A stretch of 64,000 nucleotides of DNA, taken from contig NZ_CP063657.1 in assembly GCF_015209745.1 (NCBI RefSeq), positions 496,001 to 560,000 of the forward strand, written 5' to 3'. The position numbers were made by a program, and so were the translations under genes. The stretch comes from Lysobacter avium (GTDB taxonomy: Bacteria; Pseudomonadota; Gammaproteobacteria; Xanthomonadales; Xanthomonadaceae). Below the pieces are notes generated by a model that was not told the DNA's origin, did no database searches, and was given only the letters and a program-made list of their open reading frames with translations. Numbering within the stretch: the stretch's first letter is position 1; every line of letters starts with the position of its first letter. Below, piece by piece: positions 40,055 through 48,855 of the stretch.

Positions 40055-40540
40055 TCAGAGCGGCTCGAAGCGGTTGGCGTCGACGTTCTTGCGCACGTGC
40101 GCGGGATCCCAGATGCGGCCGTTCATGGCGATGTGCACGCCCCCCGGCAGCGACTGCACCGCGCCCACGGCAGTGCCGATATTGAACACCGCATCGGAGC
40201 CGTGAAAGCGCGCCGGGTTGAGGGCGCCGGTCAACACAATCGTCTTGCCCTCGATGCCGGCCAGGACCTTGGCCGTTTCCACCATCGAATCGGTGCCGTG
40301 GGTCACCAGCACGTGGCGGAGGTCCTGCGCGGCGATGGTCGCGCGGATCAGCTCGCGGTCGCCGTCGTCCAGGTGCAGGGAATCCTTGCGCAGGATCGGA
40401 ATGACCCGATAGCGGAAAGCCACACCCAGCTCCTCCAGGATGCGGCCGATCTGCGGCTCGCCGATCTGGTAGTCCGACTTGTCATCGAAGTAGATCTTGT
40501 CGATGGTGCCGCCGGTGGTGACGATGCAGAGCTGGTCCAT
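40055..40540 (-). CDS. Short asparaginase-like protein (N-terminal domain only)
   Basis: A 161-residue protein equal to the N-terminal catalytic domain of bacterial asparaginases. Both threonine motifs are present: IVTTGGTIDK (residues 5-14) and VTHGTDSMVET, plus the lysine in KTIVLTGAL. The C-terminal domain, which completes the active-site dimer interface in the normal 330-residue enzyme, is missing, and the frame ends cleanly at the domain boundary. Such short forms occur in other proteobacteria, so this is probably an intact gene rather than a fragment. Start ATG 40540 (MDQLCIVTT) is chosen; the frame to 40654 crosses a repeat region. Confidence 0.82.
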   Translation of the reverse strand: MDQLCIVTTGGTIDKIYFDDKSDYQIGEPQIGRILEELGVAFRYRVIPILRKDSLHLDDGDRELIRATIAAQDLRHVLVTHGTDSMVETAKVLAGIEGKTIVLTGALNPARFHGSDAVFNIGTAVGAVQSLPGGVHIAMNGRIWDPAHVRKNVDANRFEPL

Positions 40541-40644
40541 GGAGCGTCCGGGCTGGAGGGGACCGCCGATTATAGGCGTGGCCCACGCACGTGGCTTTCG
40601 TCCGGCGTGATGCCGCGCGGCCGCGTGCGACATTCCGCGGTCCG

Positions 40645-40686
40645 GATCAGGCAATCAGGATCGGGCAATCAGGATCGGGCAATCAG
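40645..40686. repeat. Three tandem copies of a 14-bp repeat
   Basis: The unit GATCGGGCAATCAG occurs three times in a row (40645-40658 with one change, 40659-40672, 40673-40686). The stop codon of the MFS gene lies in the last unit. Such a short array is prone to slippage; no protein or structure is evident in it. Confidence 0.85.
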
Positions 40687-41957
40687 GCCTCGGCCTGCTC
40701 GCTGTCGGTTTCCGGCAGCAGTTCCAGCGCTGATGGGGTCGTTCGCAGCATGGCGTGGAACTGGGCGGGATCCTCGCGGTCGCGCTGGCGCACCAGTCGG
40801 CGTCCCCCCACCACCGCTGCCAGCAACAACAGTGTCACGGCAAAGAATCCGGGCAGCGCCTGCGGTCCCAGGCGGGCCATCAGCGTGCCGGCAACCGCGG
40901 GGCCAATCGCCGAGCCGATGCCATTGAGCAGCAGCAGGCTGCTGCAACCGGCCAGCACATGTTCGTTGGGCAGGTAATCCAGCAGATGGGCGACGCTGAC
41001 GGGATAGACGGCGAACAGCAGCCCGCCGAATCCGAAGAACAGGCTCAAAAGGAGCCAGCGGTTGGCGCCCCCGCTCATCATGATCAATCCCGCCAGCACC
41101 GCGGCCAGGGTGCAGATCAGGACCAGCGCCGTGCGGCGGTCGCCACGGTCGGAAAGCCGTCCGATCGGCAATTGCAGCAGTGCGCCGCCCAGAATGGTGA
41201 CGCTGACCAGCGCGGACACGCCTGCCAGGTCCATGCCGATGCCCGTGGCATACACCGCGGCCATGCCCCAGAACGCGCCCAGCGCCAGCCCGCCCAACAG
41301 CGCGCCGGCGCTTGCCGCCGGGGCCAGGCGGTACAACTGCGGGAGTTGCAGGTGCACGCTGGCCGGCGTGTCGGGCTGCACCATGCGGCTGGCCGTCACC
41401 GGTAGCGCTGCCAGGCAGATCAGGATCGCCACCAGGCTGAAGGGCACGAACAGCAGCGGCGAGAACAGGCCCAGCAGCCATTGCCCTGCCGCCAGCCCGA
41501 ACAGGTTGATCGCCATGTAGGTCGCGAAGATGCGGCTGCGCTGCTCAGGTGCAGCGGATGCGTTGAGCCAGCTCTCGATCACCGTGTAGAGGCCGACCAG
41601 CGCGACCCCGCTGAGCAAACGCAGGACCGCCCAGGTCCACGGTTCCACCACGATGGGGTGCAGCAGCACCACGATGGCGCACAGGCACGCGTAGAACGCG
41701 AATGAGCGGATATGACCGATGCGCCGGATCAGTTTGGGCGCGGCGAAGGTGCCAAGGAAGAAGCCGCCGAAGTACGCCGACATGATCAGGCCGACGACCT
41801 GATCGTCCCAGCCCTCCAGCCCACCGCGCACGGCGACCAGGGTGCTCAGCAGCCCGCTTCCGGCCAGCAGCAGGGCAACGCCGATAAGCAGGGACAGCAG
41901 GGGCCGTATGGCGGAAATCAAGACGCTGGCACAACCCGACCGCGGAAGGCCGTCCAC
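40683..41957 (-). CDS. MFS transporter (YcaD-like)
   Basis: A 424-residue transporter of the major facilitator superfamily, with about twelve hydrophobic segments and the cytoplasmic loop 2-3 motif (APKLIRRIGHIRSFAFY). The block YTVIESWLNASAAPEQRSR is typical of the YcaD/YfkF subgroup, whose substrates are unknown. The C-terminus is hydrophilic and acidic. The start at 41957 (MDGLPRSGC) is the longest; a start nearer the first helix is possible. It precedes the asparaginase-like gene on the same strand, and follows the EamA transporter gene after 51 bp. Confidence 0.85.
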   Translation of the reverse strand: MDGLPRSGCASVLISAIRPLLSLLIGVALLLAGSGLLSTLVAVRGGLEGWDDQVVGLIMSAYFGGFFLGTFAAPKLIRRIGHIRSFAFYACLCAIVVLLHPIVVEPWTWAVLRLLSGVALVGLYTVIESWLNASAAPEQRSRIFATYMAINLFGLAAGQWLLGLFSPLLFVPFSLVAILICLAALPVTASRMVQPDTPASVHLQLPQLYRLAPAASAGALLGGLALGAFWGMAAVYATGIGMDLAGVSALVSVTILGGALLQLPIGRLSDRGDRRTALVLICTLAAVLAGLIMMSGGANRWLLLSLFFGFGGLLFAVYPVSVAHLLDYLPNEHVLAGCSSLLLLNGIGSAIGPAVAGTLMARLGPQALPGFFAVTLLLLAAVVGGRRLVRQRDREDPAQFHAMLRTTPSALELLPETDSEQAEA

Positions 41958-42008
41958 GCTAGCACAGGGATTCGCAGCGCTCCGTTCCCTCGTGCCGGCG
42001 CGTTCCGC

Positions 42009-42935
42009 TCAGGCCGGTCGGCGTTGCCGGGACAGTGTGATCACCGCCACGCCAACGAGGATGATCGCCATCCCGGCCAGATCGAACGGGCCCACTGTCT
42101 CGCCCACCAGCAGCACGCCCAGCAGGACGGCCACCGGCGGATTGACGTAGGCGTAACTGGTCGCCACCGCCGGCCGCGCATGCTTGAGGACATACAGATA
42201 AGCGCTGAAGGCGAGGATGGAGCCGAACACGGCCAGGTAGGCCAAGGCCAGCGTGGGCTTCAGGCTGGGGTGGGCAGGCAGGGTCTCGCCGCTGGCGAAT
42301 CCGACCACCAGCAGGGCCACGCTGGCGCACAGCATCTGCGCTGCGGTGTTCATCGGCCCGGCCGGCATGTCCTGTCGCCGGCTCCACACCGACCCGAATG
42401 CCCAGCACGCCGCGGCGGTCAGCAGGGCGAGGGCGCCAATGGCCTCGCCCGACAGCCCACTGCCGGTGTTGAGCACGACAACGCCGGTGAAGCCGACCAG
42501 CAGACCGACCGCTTCCCGGCGCGTCGGCCACTGTCCGTAGATGGTCCCGAATGCCGCCGCAAACAGCGGCATGCTGGAGACCGCGACTGCCGCGATCCCC
42601 GAGCTGACCCGCTCTTCGGCAAAGCAGACCAGGCCGTTGCCGAAGCCGAGCAGCAGCACGCCGGTGATGGCCGCGTTCCGCCACTGCAGCGGCGTGGGCA
42701 ACGCGTGCCCGCGCCAGCGCAGGAATCCGAACAGGAGCACGCCGGCGGCGGTGAAGCGCAGTCCCGCCAGCAGGAACGGCGGATAGCTCTCCAGCGCGTA
42801 GCGGATCCCCAGATAGGTGGATCCCCAGACCACGTACAGGGTCAGCAGCGCGAGCGGTATCAATACCTTGGGCTCCAGCACGCCTGCGGGCAGGGCAGGC
42901 GACGCCGGCGCTTTGGTGACAGGGCGTGTGGGCAT
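42009..42935 (-). CDS. EamA/DMT family transporter (YedA-like)
   Basis: A 308-residue drug/metabolite transporter with ten predicted membrane helices in two EamA repeats. Recognisable blocks are VVWGSTYLGIRYALE at the first helix, LPLFAAAFGTI-type sequence after helix 4, and the second repeat ending YAYVNPPVAVLLGVLLVGE, all close to the YedA subgroup. The substrate is unknown; export of amino acids or drugs is common for the family. The 214-bp region upstream to the CurA-like gene holds no other gene that I can support. Confidence 0.87.
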   Translation of the reverse strand: MPTRPVTKAPASPALPAGVLEPKVLIPLALLTLYVVWGSTYLGIRYALESYPPFLLAGLRFTAAGVLLFGFLRWRGHALPTPLQWRNAAITGVLLLGFGNGLVCFAEERVSSGIAAVAVSSMPLFAAAFGTIYGQWPTRREAVGLLVGFTGVVVLNTGSGLSGEAIGALALLTAAACWAFGSVWSRRQDMPAGPMNTAAQMLCASVALLVVGFASGETLPAHPSLKPTLALAYLAVFGSILAFSAYLYVLKHARPAVATSYAYVNPPVAVLLGVLLVGETVGPFDLAGMAIILVGVAVITLSRQRRPA

Positions 42936-43149
42936 GGAAGCAGGTCGTCAGGAGGACGCGCATTATCCGCTCCCGGGGCGGGCCGGCACGAGTGCCACAA
43001 GCCATTCCCCCGTCCGCACGCGGTCCCGGCCGGCGTCGTCAGGTCGAATGAACACACGAGGCGCTAACGTTGGGGCTTGCCGTTTTCCGGCTGCCCGCGT
43101 TGAGCGTTCCCCGCGCGCGACAGTCGGCTGGATCCCAAAGGAGTACCCC

Positions 43150-44193
43150 ATGAGCACCCCCACCATCAACCGCCAGGTCACCCTGGCCTCGCGCCCGGTC
43201 GGCGCGCCCGTCGCCGCCAATTTCAAGACCGTTGAGACCCCGATCCCCACGCCGGGAGAGGGCCAGGTCCTGCTGCGCAACATCTACCTGTCGCTGGATC
43301 CGTACATGCGTGGGCGCATGAGCGATGGCCCGTCGTATGCCGCCCCGGTCGGGATCGGCGAGGTCATGGGTGCCGGCACCGTGGCGCGGGTGCAGGAGTC
43401 CAACCACCCCGACTATGCCGCCGGCGACCTGGTGCTGGCACAGGGCGGGTGGCAGGAATACGCGCTGGTGGACGCCAAAGCCGTCAATCGGCTGGATCTG
43501 GACATGCAGCAGCCCTCGCTCGCACTGGGGGTGCTCGGCATGCCCGGCTTCACGGCCTACATGGGCCTGCTCGACATCGGCCAGCCAAAGGCCGGCGAGA
43601 CCGTAGTCGTGGCTGCCGCCAGCGGTGCGGTCGGCTCGGTCGTGGGCCAGATCGCCAAGCTCAAGGGCTGCCGTATCGTCGGCATCGCCGGTGGGCCCGA
43701 AAAGTGCCGTTATGTGATCGAAGAGCTGGGTTTTGATGACTGCATCGACCACCGCGCGGATGATTTTCCGCAGTTGCTCAAGGCCGCCTGCAGCGACGGC
43801 ATCGACGTCTATTACGAGAACGTCGGCGGAGCGGTGTTCGATGCGGTCCTGCCGCTGCTGAACGCCAAGGCGCGTATTCCGCTGTGCGGCCTGATCGCGC
43901 ACTACAACGACACCGAGTTGCCGCCCGGGCCGGACCGCCTCGGCCTGCTGACCCGCACCCTGCTCAGCAAGCGCATCAGGATGCAGGGCTTCATCATCTT
44001 TGACGACTACGGCGACCGCTACGGCGAATTCCTCGCCGAGATGGGCGATTGGGTCCGCGCGGGCAAGATCAAGTTCCGCGAGGACATCGTCGACGGTCTC
44101 GAGAATGCCCCCAAGGCTTTCATCGGCATGCTGGAAGGCGACAACTTCGGCAAGCTGGTCGTGCGCATCGCGCCGGACACCGCGTCGGGTTGA
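43150..44193 (+). CDS. NADP-dependent oxidoreductase (CurA/YncB-like)
   Basis: A 347-residue zinc-independent member of the medium-chain reductase family related to curcumin reductase CurA and leukotriene B4 dehydrogenase; such enzymes reduce carbon-carbon double bonds of enones with NADPH. Evidence includes LSLDPYMRGRMSD, the dinucleotide fold VVAAASGAVGSVVGQIAKLKG, and YYENVGGAVFDAVLPLL. Catalytic zinc ligands of alcohol dehydrogenases are absent, as expected. ATG 43150 has AAGGAG six bases upstream, which decides against the longer frame. It is probably monocistronic. Confidence 0.9.
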   Translation: MSTPTINRQVTLASRPVGAPVAANFKTVETPIPTPGEGQVLLRNIYLSLDPYMRGRMSDGPSYAAPVGIGEVMGAGTVARVQESNHPDYAAGDLVLAQGGWQEYALVDAKAVNRLDLDMQQPSLALGVLGMPGFTAYMGLLDIGQPKAGETVVVAAASGAVGSVVGQIAKLKGCRIVGIAGGPEKCRYVIEELGFDDCIDHRADDFPQLLKAACSDGIDVYYENVGGAVFDAVLPLLNAKARIPLCGLIAHYNDTELPPGPDRLGLLTRTLLSKRIRMQGFIIFDDYGDRYGEFLAEMGDWVRAGKIKFREDIVDGLENAPKAFIGMLEGDNFGKLVVRIAPDTASG

Positions 44194-44299
44194 GCCATTC
44201 GCCAAACGCCGCTGCGCGTGCATGACTATTGGCCGGCGAAGACCCGCCGGCCGCTCCCTAGACTCGGGTCCTCGATATCGATCCGCGCAAGGGGATGAA

Positions 44300-45904
44300 G
44301 TGATCAAGCGTTGCTTGTTGGTGCTGTGCCTGGGGATGAGCGGTGTCGCCATTGCCCAGGAGCCGGTCGACCTGGACATGGTCGGCAAGATCCGGCAGGA
44401 GGCGTTCCATCGCTCGCAGGTGATGGCGACCTTCAGCCACCTGACCGAGTCGATCGGGCCGCGCCTGACCAACTCCCCGCAGATGGCGGAGGCGAACGCC
44501 TGGACCCGCAGCCAGCTCACCGACTGGGGCCTGGCCAACGTCCACGACGAAGCGTTCGAAGACTTCGGCCGCGGCTGGGAGTTCAGCGACGCCAGCGTGC
44601 AGATGCTCAGCCCGCGCGTCGCGCCCCTGCACGCCCTGCCCAAGGCATGGACGCCGGGCACCAACGGTCCGGTCGAAGGCGAGGTGATGCTCGTCACCAT
44701 CAAGAAGACCGAAGACCTGGAGAAGTACAAGGGCAAGCTGAAAGGCAAGATCCTGCTGCTGAGCGAGGCGCGCGAGTACAAGCCCGGCGAGAAGCCGACG
44801 TTCCACCGCCACGACGATGCGGGCCTGGGCGAGCTGCAGGCGTTCGAGATCCCCAGGGACAAGGGCCGGGACAAGGAAGACAGCCGCGCCGAGCGGGTCA
44901 GGAAATACACCGAGCGGGTGGCGCTGACCAAGGCGACCAACGAGTTTTTCGTCGCTGAAGGTGTCCTGGCCACGCTGAGCATCAGCGGCTGGGACAACGG
45001 CATCATCCGCGTCGGCGGCGGTGGTTCGCGCAAGGCGGACGAGTCGGTCGGCGTGCCCGAGCTGGCGATGGTGGCCGAGCACTACAACCCGCTGGTGCGC
45101 GCAGTCGAGGCAGACCGCCCGGTCAAGTTGCGGGTCAATGTCGCCGCCCGCTTTACCGACGAGACCGACCAGCCCGGCCACAACACCATCGCCGAGATTC
45201 CGGGCCGTGGCCGCAAGGCCGGCGAGATCGTCATGCTCGGCGCGCACATGGACTCCTGGCACACCGGTACCGGCGCGGCCGACAACGCCGCCGGCGTGGC
45301 GGTGATGATGGAGGCGATGCGCATCCTCAAGGCCGTGGGCGCCCAACCGGACCGCACCATCCGCATCGGCCTGTGGAGCGGCGAGGAGCAGGGGCTGATC
45401 GGCTCACGCGCCTATGTCGAGCGTCATCTGGCGGCGTATCCGGAGCCGACCGATCCGGCGCAGAAGGCCCTGCCCGGCTCGCTGCGTGACCCGACCGGTC
45501 CGCTGCAGAAGAAGCGCGACTACGGGCGCTTCTCCGCCTACTTCAATATGGACAACGGCTCGGGCCGCTTCCGCGGTATCTACGCGCAGGAGAACCTCGC
45601 CGCGGTGCCGATCTTCGAGGCCTGGCTGGCCCCGTTCCATGATGTCGGCGCGACCACCGTGTCCACGCGCAATACCGGCAGCACCGACCACATCGCGTTC
45701 GACGCCGTGGGGCTGCCCGGCTTCCAGTTCATCCAGGACCGGCTGGACTACTTCAGCAACGTCCACCACAGCCACCTGGACACCTGGGACCACATCCAGC
45801 CCGAGGACCTGAAGCAGGCTGCCGCGATCGTGGCGTCGTTTGCCTGGCACGCGGCGACGCGCGACGAACCGCTGCCGCGCAAACCATTGCTGGAAAACGA
45901 CTGA
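44300..45904 (+). CDS. Secreted M28 family zinc metallopeptidase
   Basis: A 534-residue exported peptidase. A signal peptide (KRCLLVLCLGMSGVAIA) precedes a PA-type insert domain and an M28 catalytic domain. The zinc and catalytic residues are visible: H and D in GAHMDSWHTG (about 314-323), DNAAG, the Glu pair in WSGEEQG (about 361), Asp in FNMDNGSG and His in HHSHLDTWDH. Such enzymes act as aminopeptidases or glutamate carboxypeptidase-like enzymes. The start is a GTG at 44300; the ATG at 44295 is out of frame. It may be a client of the Xps system or remain periplasmic. Confidence 0.9.
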   Translation: MIKRCLLVLCLGMSGVAIAQEPVDLDMVGKIRQEAFHRSQVMATFSHLTESIGPRLTNSPQMAEANAWTRSQLTDWGLANVHDEAFEDFGRGWEFSDASVQMLSPRVAPLHALPKAWTPGTNGPVEGEVMLVTIKKTEDLEKYKGKLKGKILLLSEAREYKPGEKPTFHRHDDAGLGELQAFEIPRDKGRDKEDSRAERVRKYTERVALTKATNEFFVAEGVLATLSISGWDNGIIRVGGGGSRKADESVGVPELAMVAEHYNPLVRAVEADRPVKLRVNVAARFTDETDQPGHNTIAEIPGRGRKAGEIVMLGAHMDSWHTGTGAADNAAGVAVMMEAMRILKAVGAQPDRTIRIGLWSGEEQGLIGSRAYVERHLAAYPEPTDPAQKALPGSLRDPTGPLQKKRDYGRFSAYFNMDNGSGRFRGIYAQENLAAVPIFEAWLAPFHDVGATTVSTRNTGSTDHIAFDAVGLPGFQFIQDRLDYFSNVHHSHLDTWDHIQPEDLKQAAAIVASFAWHAATRDEPLPRKPLLEND

Positions 45905-45950
45905 CTGAAACGCCTGGGCCGGGACCCGCATCCACCGCGGGTCCCGTCGC

Positions 45951-46319
45951 TCAGCCGCGCTTGCGGCCGCCGAAGCGACCCCTCAGCCCGGGCAGGTTGG
46001 CGGCAAAGATGATCACCAGCGCCAGCGCGGTTTCCAGCAGCGCGTAGCCCAGCTCAGGCGGCCGGGTCCAGGCAACCATGATCCCGTGGCTGAACCACGC
46101 CAGCGCCAGCACCGAACCCCAGTAGCCGGCCGTGCGTGCGCCAGCAAGTTTTGCCACGCCCAGCAGCAGCGGCGGGGCGACGAATACCAGCAGCGCCACG
46201 ACGTCGCGGGTCGGCCAATCGGCTGCCGGCCAGAACCACACGCAGAACAGGGCGCCCAGCGCGATCAGGGCGGCGGCCAGCGTCCAGTCCGTGGGCGTCC
46301 GCGCGGCCGGCTCGCTCAC
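45951..46319 (-). CDS. DUF2069 membrane protein
   Basis: A 122-residue inner-membrane protein with four predicted helices (LAAALIALGALFCVWFWP; VVALLVFVAPPLLLGVAKL; GSVLALAWFSHGIMVAW; LLETALALVIIFAANL) and a basic C-terminus. The pattern and the neighbourhood with WrbA fit the DUF2069 family, whose function is unknown. It overlaps the wrbA-like gene by four bases, so the two are probably translated together. Confidence 0.82.
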   Translation of the reverse strand: MSEPAARTPTDWTLAAALIALGALFCVWFWPAADWPTRDVVALLVFVAPPLLLGVAKLAGARTAGYWGSVLALAWFSHGIMVAWTRPPELGYALLETALALVIIFAANLPGLRGRFGGRKRG

Positions 46320-46906
46320 GCCAGCTTCCTGGCGAACATCGCCATGCGCCGGCCCAGCGCGCGGGCGAGATGCGCCTCGTCCTCACTCGGTCGCGGGTCA
46401 TCCTCCGCGCCGCCCACGTGACTGGCGCCATACGGCGTGCCGCCGGTGCGCGTCGTGCTCAGGCGCGGCTCGGTGAACGGGATGCCGACGATCACGCAGC
46501 CGTGGTGCAGCAGCGGCACCATCATCGTCAGCAGGGTCGACTCCTGGCCGCCGTGCATCGTCGATGAGGAGGTGAAAACCGCCGCCGGCTTGCCCACCAG
46601 CAAGCCGCTGGCCCACTGCGCGCCCAGCCCATCGAACCAGTGCTTCATCGGCGCGGCCATGTTGCCGAACCGGGTCGGGCTGCCAACCACGAGACCGGCG
46701 CACTCTTCCAGGTCGCGCGCCTCCACGTAGGGCGCACCGTCGTCGGGCACCGGCGGCGCAGCGGTAGTGGTAACCGCGGCCACGGGCGGCACGCAGCGCA
46801 GGCGCGCGTTCATGCCGTCCACCTCGCCGATGCCACGGGCGATCTGGCGGGCGAGCTGCGCCACTGCGCTGTTGCGGCTGTAGTACAGCACCAGGATGTC
46901 GGCCAT
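46316..46906 (-). CDS. wrbA: WrbA-type NAD(P)H:quinone oxidoreductase
   Basis: A 196-residue flavodoxin-like enzyme that reduces quinones by two electrons and protects against oxidative stress. Start MADILVLYYSRNSAVAQLAR carries the FMN phosphate loop; PTRFGNMAAPMKHWFDGLG and TSSSTMHGGQEST are the WrbA hallmarks. The ATG at 46906 is the family start; the frame to 47035 is an antisense extension toward the yihY gene. It overlaps the DUF2069 gene by four bases and diverges from yihY. Confidence 0.93.
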   Translation of the reverse strand: MADILVLYYSRNSAVAQLARQIARGIGEVDGMNARLRCVPPVAAVTTTAAPPVPDDGAPYVEARDLEECAGLVVGSPTRFGNMAAPMKHWFDGLGAQWASGLLVGKPAAVFTSSSTMHGGQESTLLTMMVPLLHHGCVIVGIPFTEPRLSTTRTGGTPYGASHVGGAEDDPRPSEDEAHLARALGRRMAMFARKLA

Positions 46907-47008
46907 CGTGTTGTCGGATCCCCGAAGTGGAAGCCGCCAAGGATAGAGGATGCGGCCGACGCGGCGGCTGCCACCGAGATCCGGCCCGCGTGGGTTAACC
47001 TCCACACG

Positions 47009-48277
47009 ATGGAGCCACTGGACTCGATCAACCAATGGGGTGAACGCATACGGGACCGGGCGAGGGTGCGCGCGTTCCTGCGTTTCCTCGGCCGGCGGGT
47101 GCTCGACGACAACCTCTTCCAGGCCGCCGGCGCGCTGTCATACACGACCGTGTTCGCCCTGGTGCCGTTGTCGATGGTGGTGTTCGGTGTACTGTCGGCG
47201 TTTCCGGTATTCGCCGATTGGACCGAGCGCCTGAGCGACTACGTGTTCTCCAACTTCGTGCCCTCCGCGGCGCGCTCGGTGGAGGAGTACCTGCTGCAGT
47301 TCTCCGGCAACTCCGGGCAGTTGACCAGCGCCGGCATCGTGGTCCTGGTGGTGTCGCTGCTGATCACCCTCAACGGCGTGGAAACCGCGTTCAACCGGAT
47401 CTGGCGGGTCAAGGCCGCGCGACCGCAGTTCAGCCGGTTCCTGGTTTATTGGACCGTGTTGACACTGGGCGCGATCCTGGCCGCCGCGAGCCTGGCGATG
47501 TCGGCGCGGATCTTTGCCCTTGCCGTGTTCGAAACCAGCGCGGGGCATGTGCTGCAAAGCATGATGCTGCGGTTTGCGCCGATGTCGCTGGAGCTGCTGG
47601 CGTTCGCGGCGATCTACCGCGTTGTGCCGCACCGCACGGTGCAGTGGCGTCACGCACTGGCTGGCGGCCTGCTGGCGACCTGCGCGTTCGAGCTGGTCCG
47701 CTGGGGGCTGGGCGTGTACCTCGGCACCTTCACCAGTTACTCGCGCATCTACGGGACGCTGGCCTTCGTGCCGATCTTCATGATGTGGATCTTCCTCAGC
47801 TGGGTGGCAGTGCTGATGGGTGCCTCCCTGGCGTCCTCGATGGCGGCCTTCCGCTACCAGCCGGTGGCCATGCGCCTGCCCGAGGGCTACGAGATGTACG
47901 GGCTCCTGCGCCTGTTGGGACGGTTCAACGAGGCGCGCGAGCACGGCCGCGGCCTGCACATCGACGACATCCTCACCATGGAGCCGATCATGACCGACGC
48001 CCTGGCCCAGGAAATGCTCGAGCAACTGCGCGAGATCAACGTCGTCCACCGCGCCGAGGACGGCCAGTGGCTGCTGTCGCGGGATCTGGACGCGCTTTCC
48101 CTGGGCGAGCTCTACGAGGCCTGCCAGCTGCGCATTCCCATCGCCGAGGCACGCATACCGTGCAGCGACGACCCGCTCGGCCACTCCGCCGTGGCCGCGC
48201 TGGACGAGCTGCGCCTGCCGCTGCGCGAGCTCCTGAAGCGCCGCGTTTCCAGCATCCAACCCGAGGAGAGTTCCTGA
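47009..48277 (+). CDS. YihY/virulence factor BrkB family membrane protein
   Basis: A 422-residue inner-membrane protein formerly misnamed ribonuclease BN. Six membrane segments occupy the first 270 residues, with the family motifs DDNLFQAAGALSYTTVFALVPL, LNGVETAFNRIWR and YGTLAFVPIFMMWIFLSW. The C-terminal 130 residues form a soluble winged-helix-like region (HIDDILTMEPIMTDALAQEM). Function is unsettled; transport or envelope roles are proposed. The stop codon shares one base with the following ATG (TGATG). Confidence 0.9.
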   Translation: MEPLDSINQWGERIRDRARVRAFLRFLGRRVLDDNLFQAAGALSYTTVFALVPLSMVVFGVLSAFPVFADWTERLSDYVFSNFVPSAARSVEEYLLQFSGNSGQLTSAGIVVLVVSLLITLNGVETAFNRIWRVKAARPQFSRFLVYWTVLTLGAILAAASLAMSARIFALAVFETSAGHVLQSMMLRFAPMSLELLAFAAIYRVVPHRTVQWRHALAGGLLATCAFELVRWGLGVYLGTFTSYSRIYGTLAFVPIFMMWIFLSWVAVLMGASLASSMAAFRYQPVAMRLPEGYEMYGLLRLLGRFNEAREHGRGLHIDDILTMEPIMTDALAQEMLEQLREINVVHRAEDGQWLLSRDLDALSLGELYEACQLRIPIAEARIPCSDDPLGHSAVAALDELRLPLRELLKRRVSSIQPEESS

Positions 48278-48846
48278 TGCGTATCGCTGCTGCCGCCGCG
48301 GTGCTGGCCGTACTTTTGCTGGGCTGCCAGCCTGCCGATCCGTCCGGCGCCCCGGCCGCGGCCGCAGCGGAGCCAAGCGCTCCGGGCGGGAGCGGCAAAG
48401 CCCTGCGTCCAGCGCTGCTGGTCACAACCCTTGACGGGACCGCATACGACCTCGCCGCGCACCGCGGCAATTGGGTCCTGGTCAACTTCTGGGCGACCTG
48501 GTGCAACCCGTGCCTGAAGGAGATGCCGGAGCTGTCGGCCCTGGCGGCGATGCGCGAGGACATCGAGGTGGTCGGGCTGGCCTACGAGGACATCGAGCCG
48601 GCCGAGATGAAAGCCTTCCTTCTCAAGCACCCGGTGACCTACCCGATCGCGATCCTTGACACCGCCAATCCGCCGGCGGATTTCGACGAGCCGCGCGGGC
48701 TGCCGATGACCTGGCTGATCGCGCCCGACGGGCGGGTCGAACGCAAGATGATGGGCCCGGTTACCGCCGCGGAGATCGAGGAGATGATTGCGGCGTCAAG
48801 TGCCGGTTCCGCCGGGGCCGCTCCCGATGGTGCCGGGGCTGGCTGA
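48277..48846 (+). CDS. TlpA-like thioredoxin-fold lipoprotein
   Basis: A 189-residue periplasmic thiol-disulfide protein anchored by lipid. The lipobox is LLLGC (Cys17), followed by an Ala/Pro linker and a thioredoxin fold with the redox motif WCNPC (Cys76 and Cys79) and the cis-proline region GLPMTWLIAPDG. It probably reduces disulfides in exported proteins, as TlpA and ResA do in cytochrome maturation, but no cytochrome genes are nearby. It is coupled to the yihY gene and ends 9 bp from the convergent ogt gene. Confidence 0.9.
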   Translation: MRIAAAAAVLAVLLLGCQPADPSGAPAAAAAEPSAPGGSGKALRPALLVTTLDGTAYDLAAHRGNWVLVNFWATWCNPCLKEMPELSALAAMREDIEVVGLAYEDIEPAEMKAFLLKHPVTYPIAILDTANPPADFDEPRGLPMTWLIAPDGRVERKMMGPVTAAEIEEMIAASSAGSAGAAPDGAGAG

Positions 48847-48855
48847 GCGGACTCC

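Noticed and set aside
40055..40540. The asparaginase-like gene as a truncated pseudogene
   Set aside because: The frame ends cleanly at the domain boundary, catalytic residues are kept, and no remains of the C-terminal domain follow, so an intact short gene is more likely.
41712..43067. A 451-residue plus-strand frame opposite the two transporters
   Set aside because: It is antisense to hydrophobic transporter genes, which yields a Gln/His/Arg-rich polar translation; no domain is seen.
43112..43125. A GCGCGACAG match before the CurA-like gene as a second copy of the sigma-gene inverted-repeat arm
   Set aside because: Only one arm is present without a partner, and a nine-base match is expected by chance in DNA of this composition.
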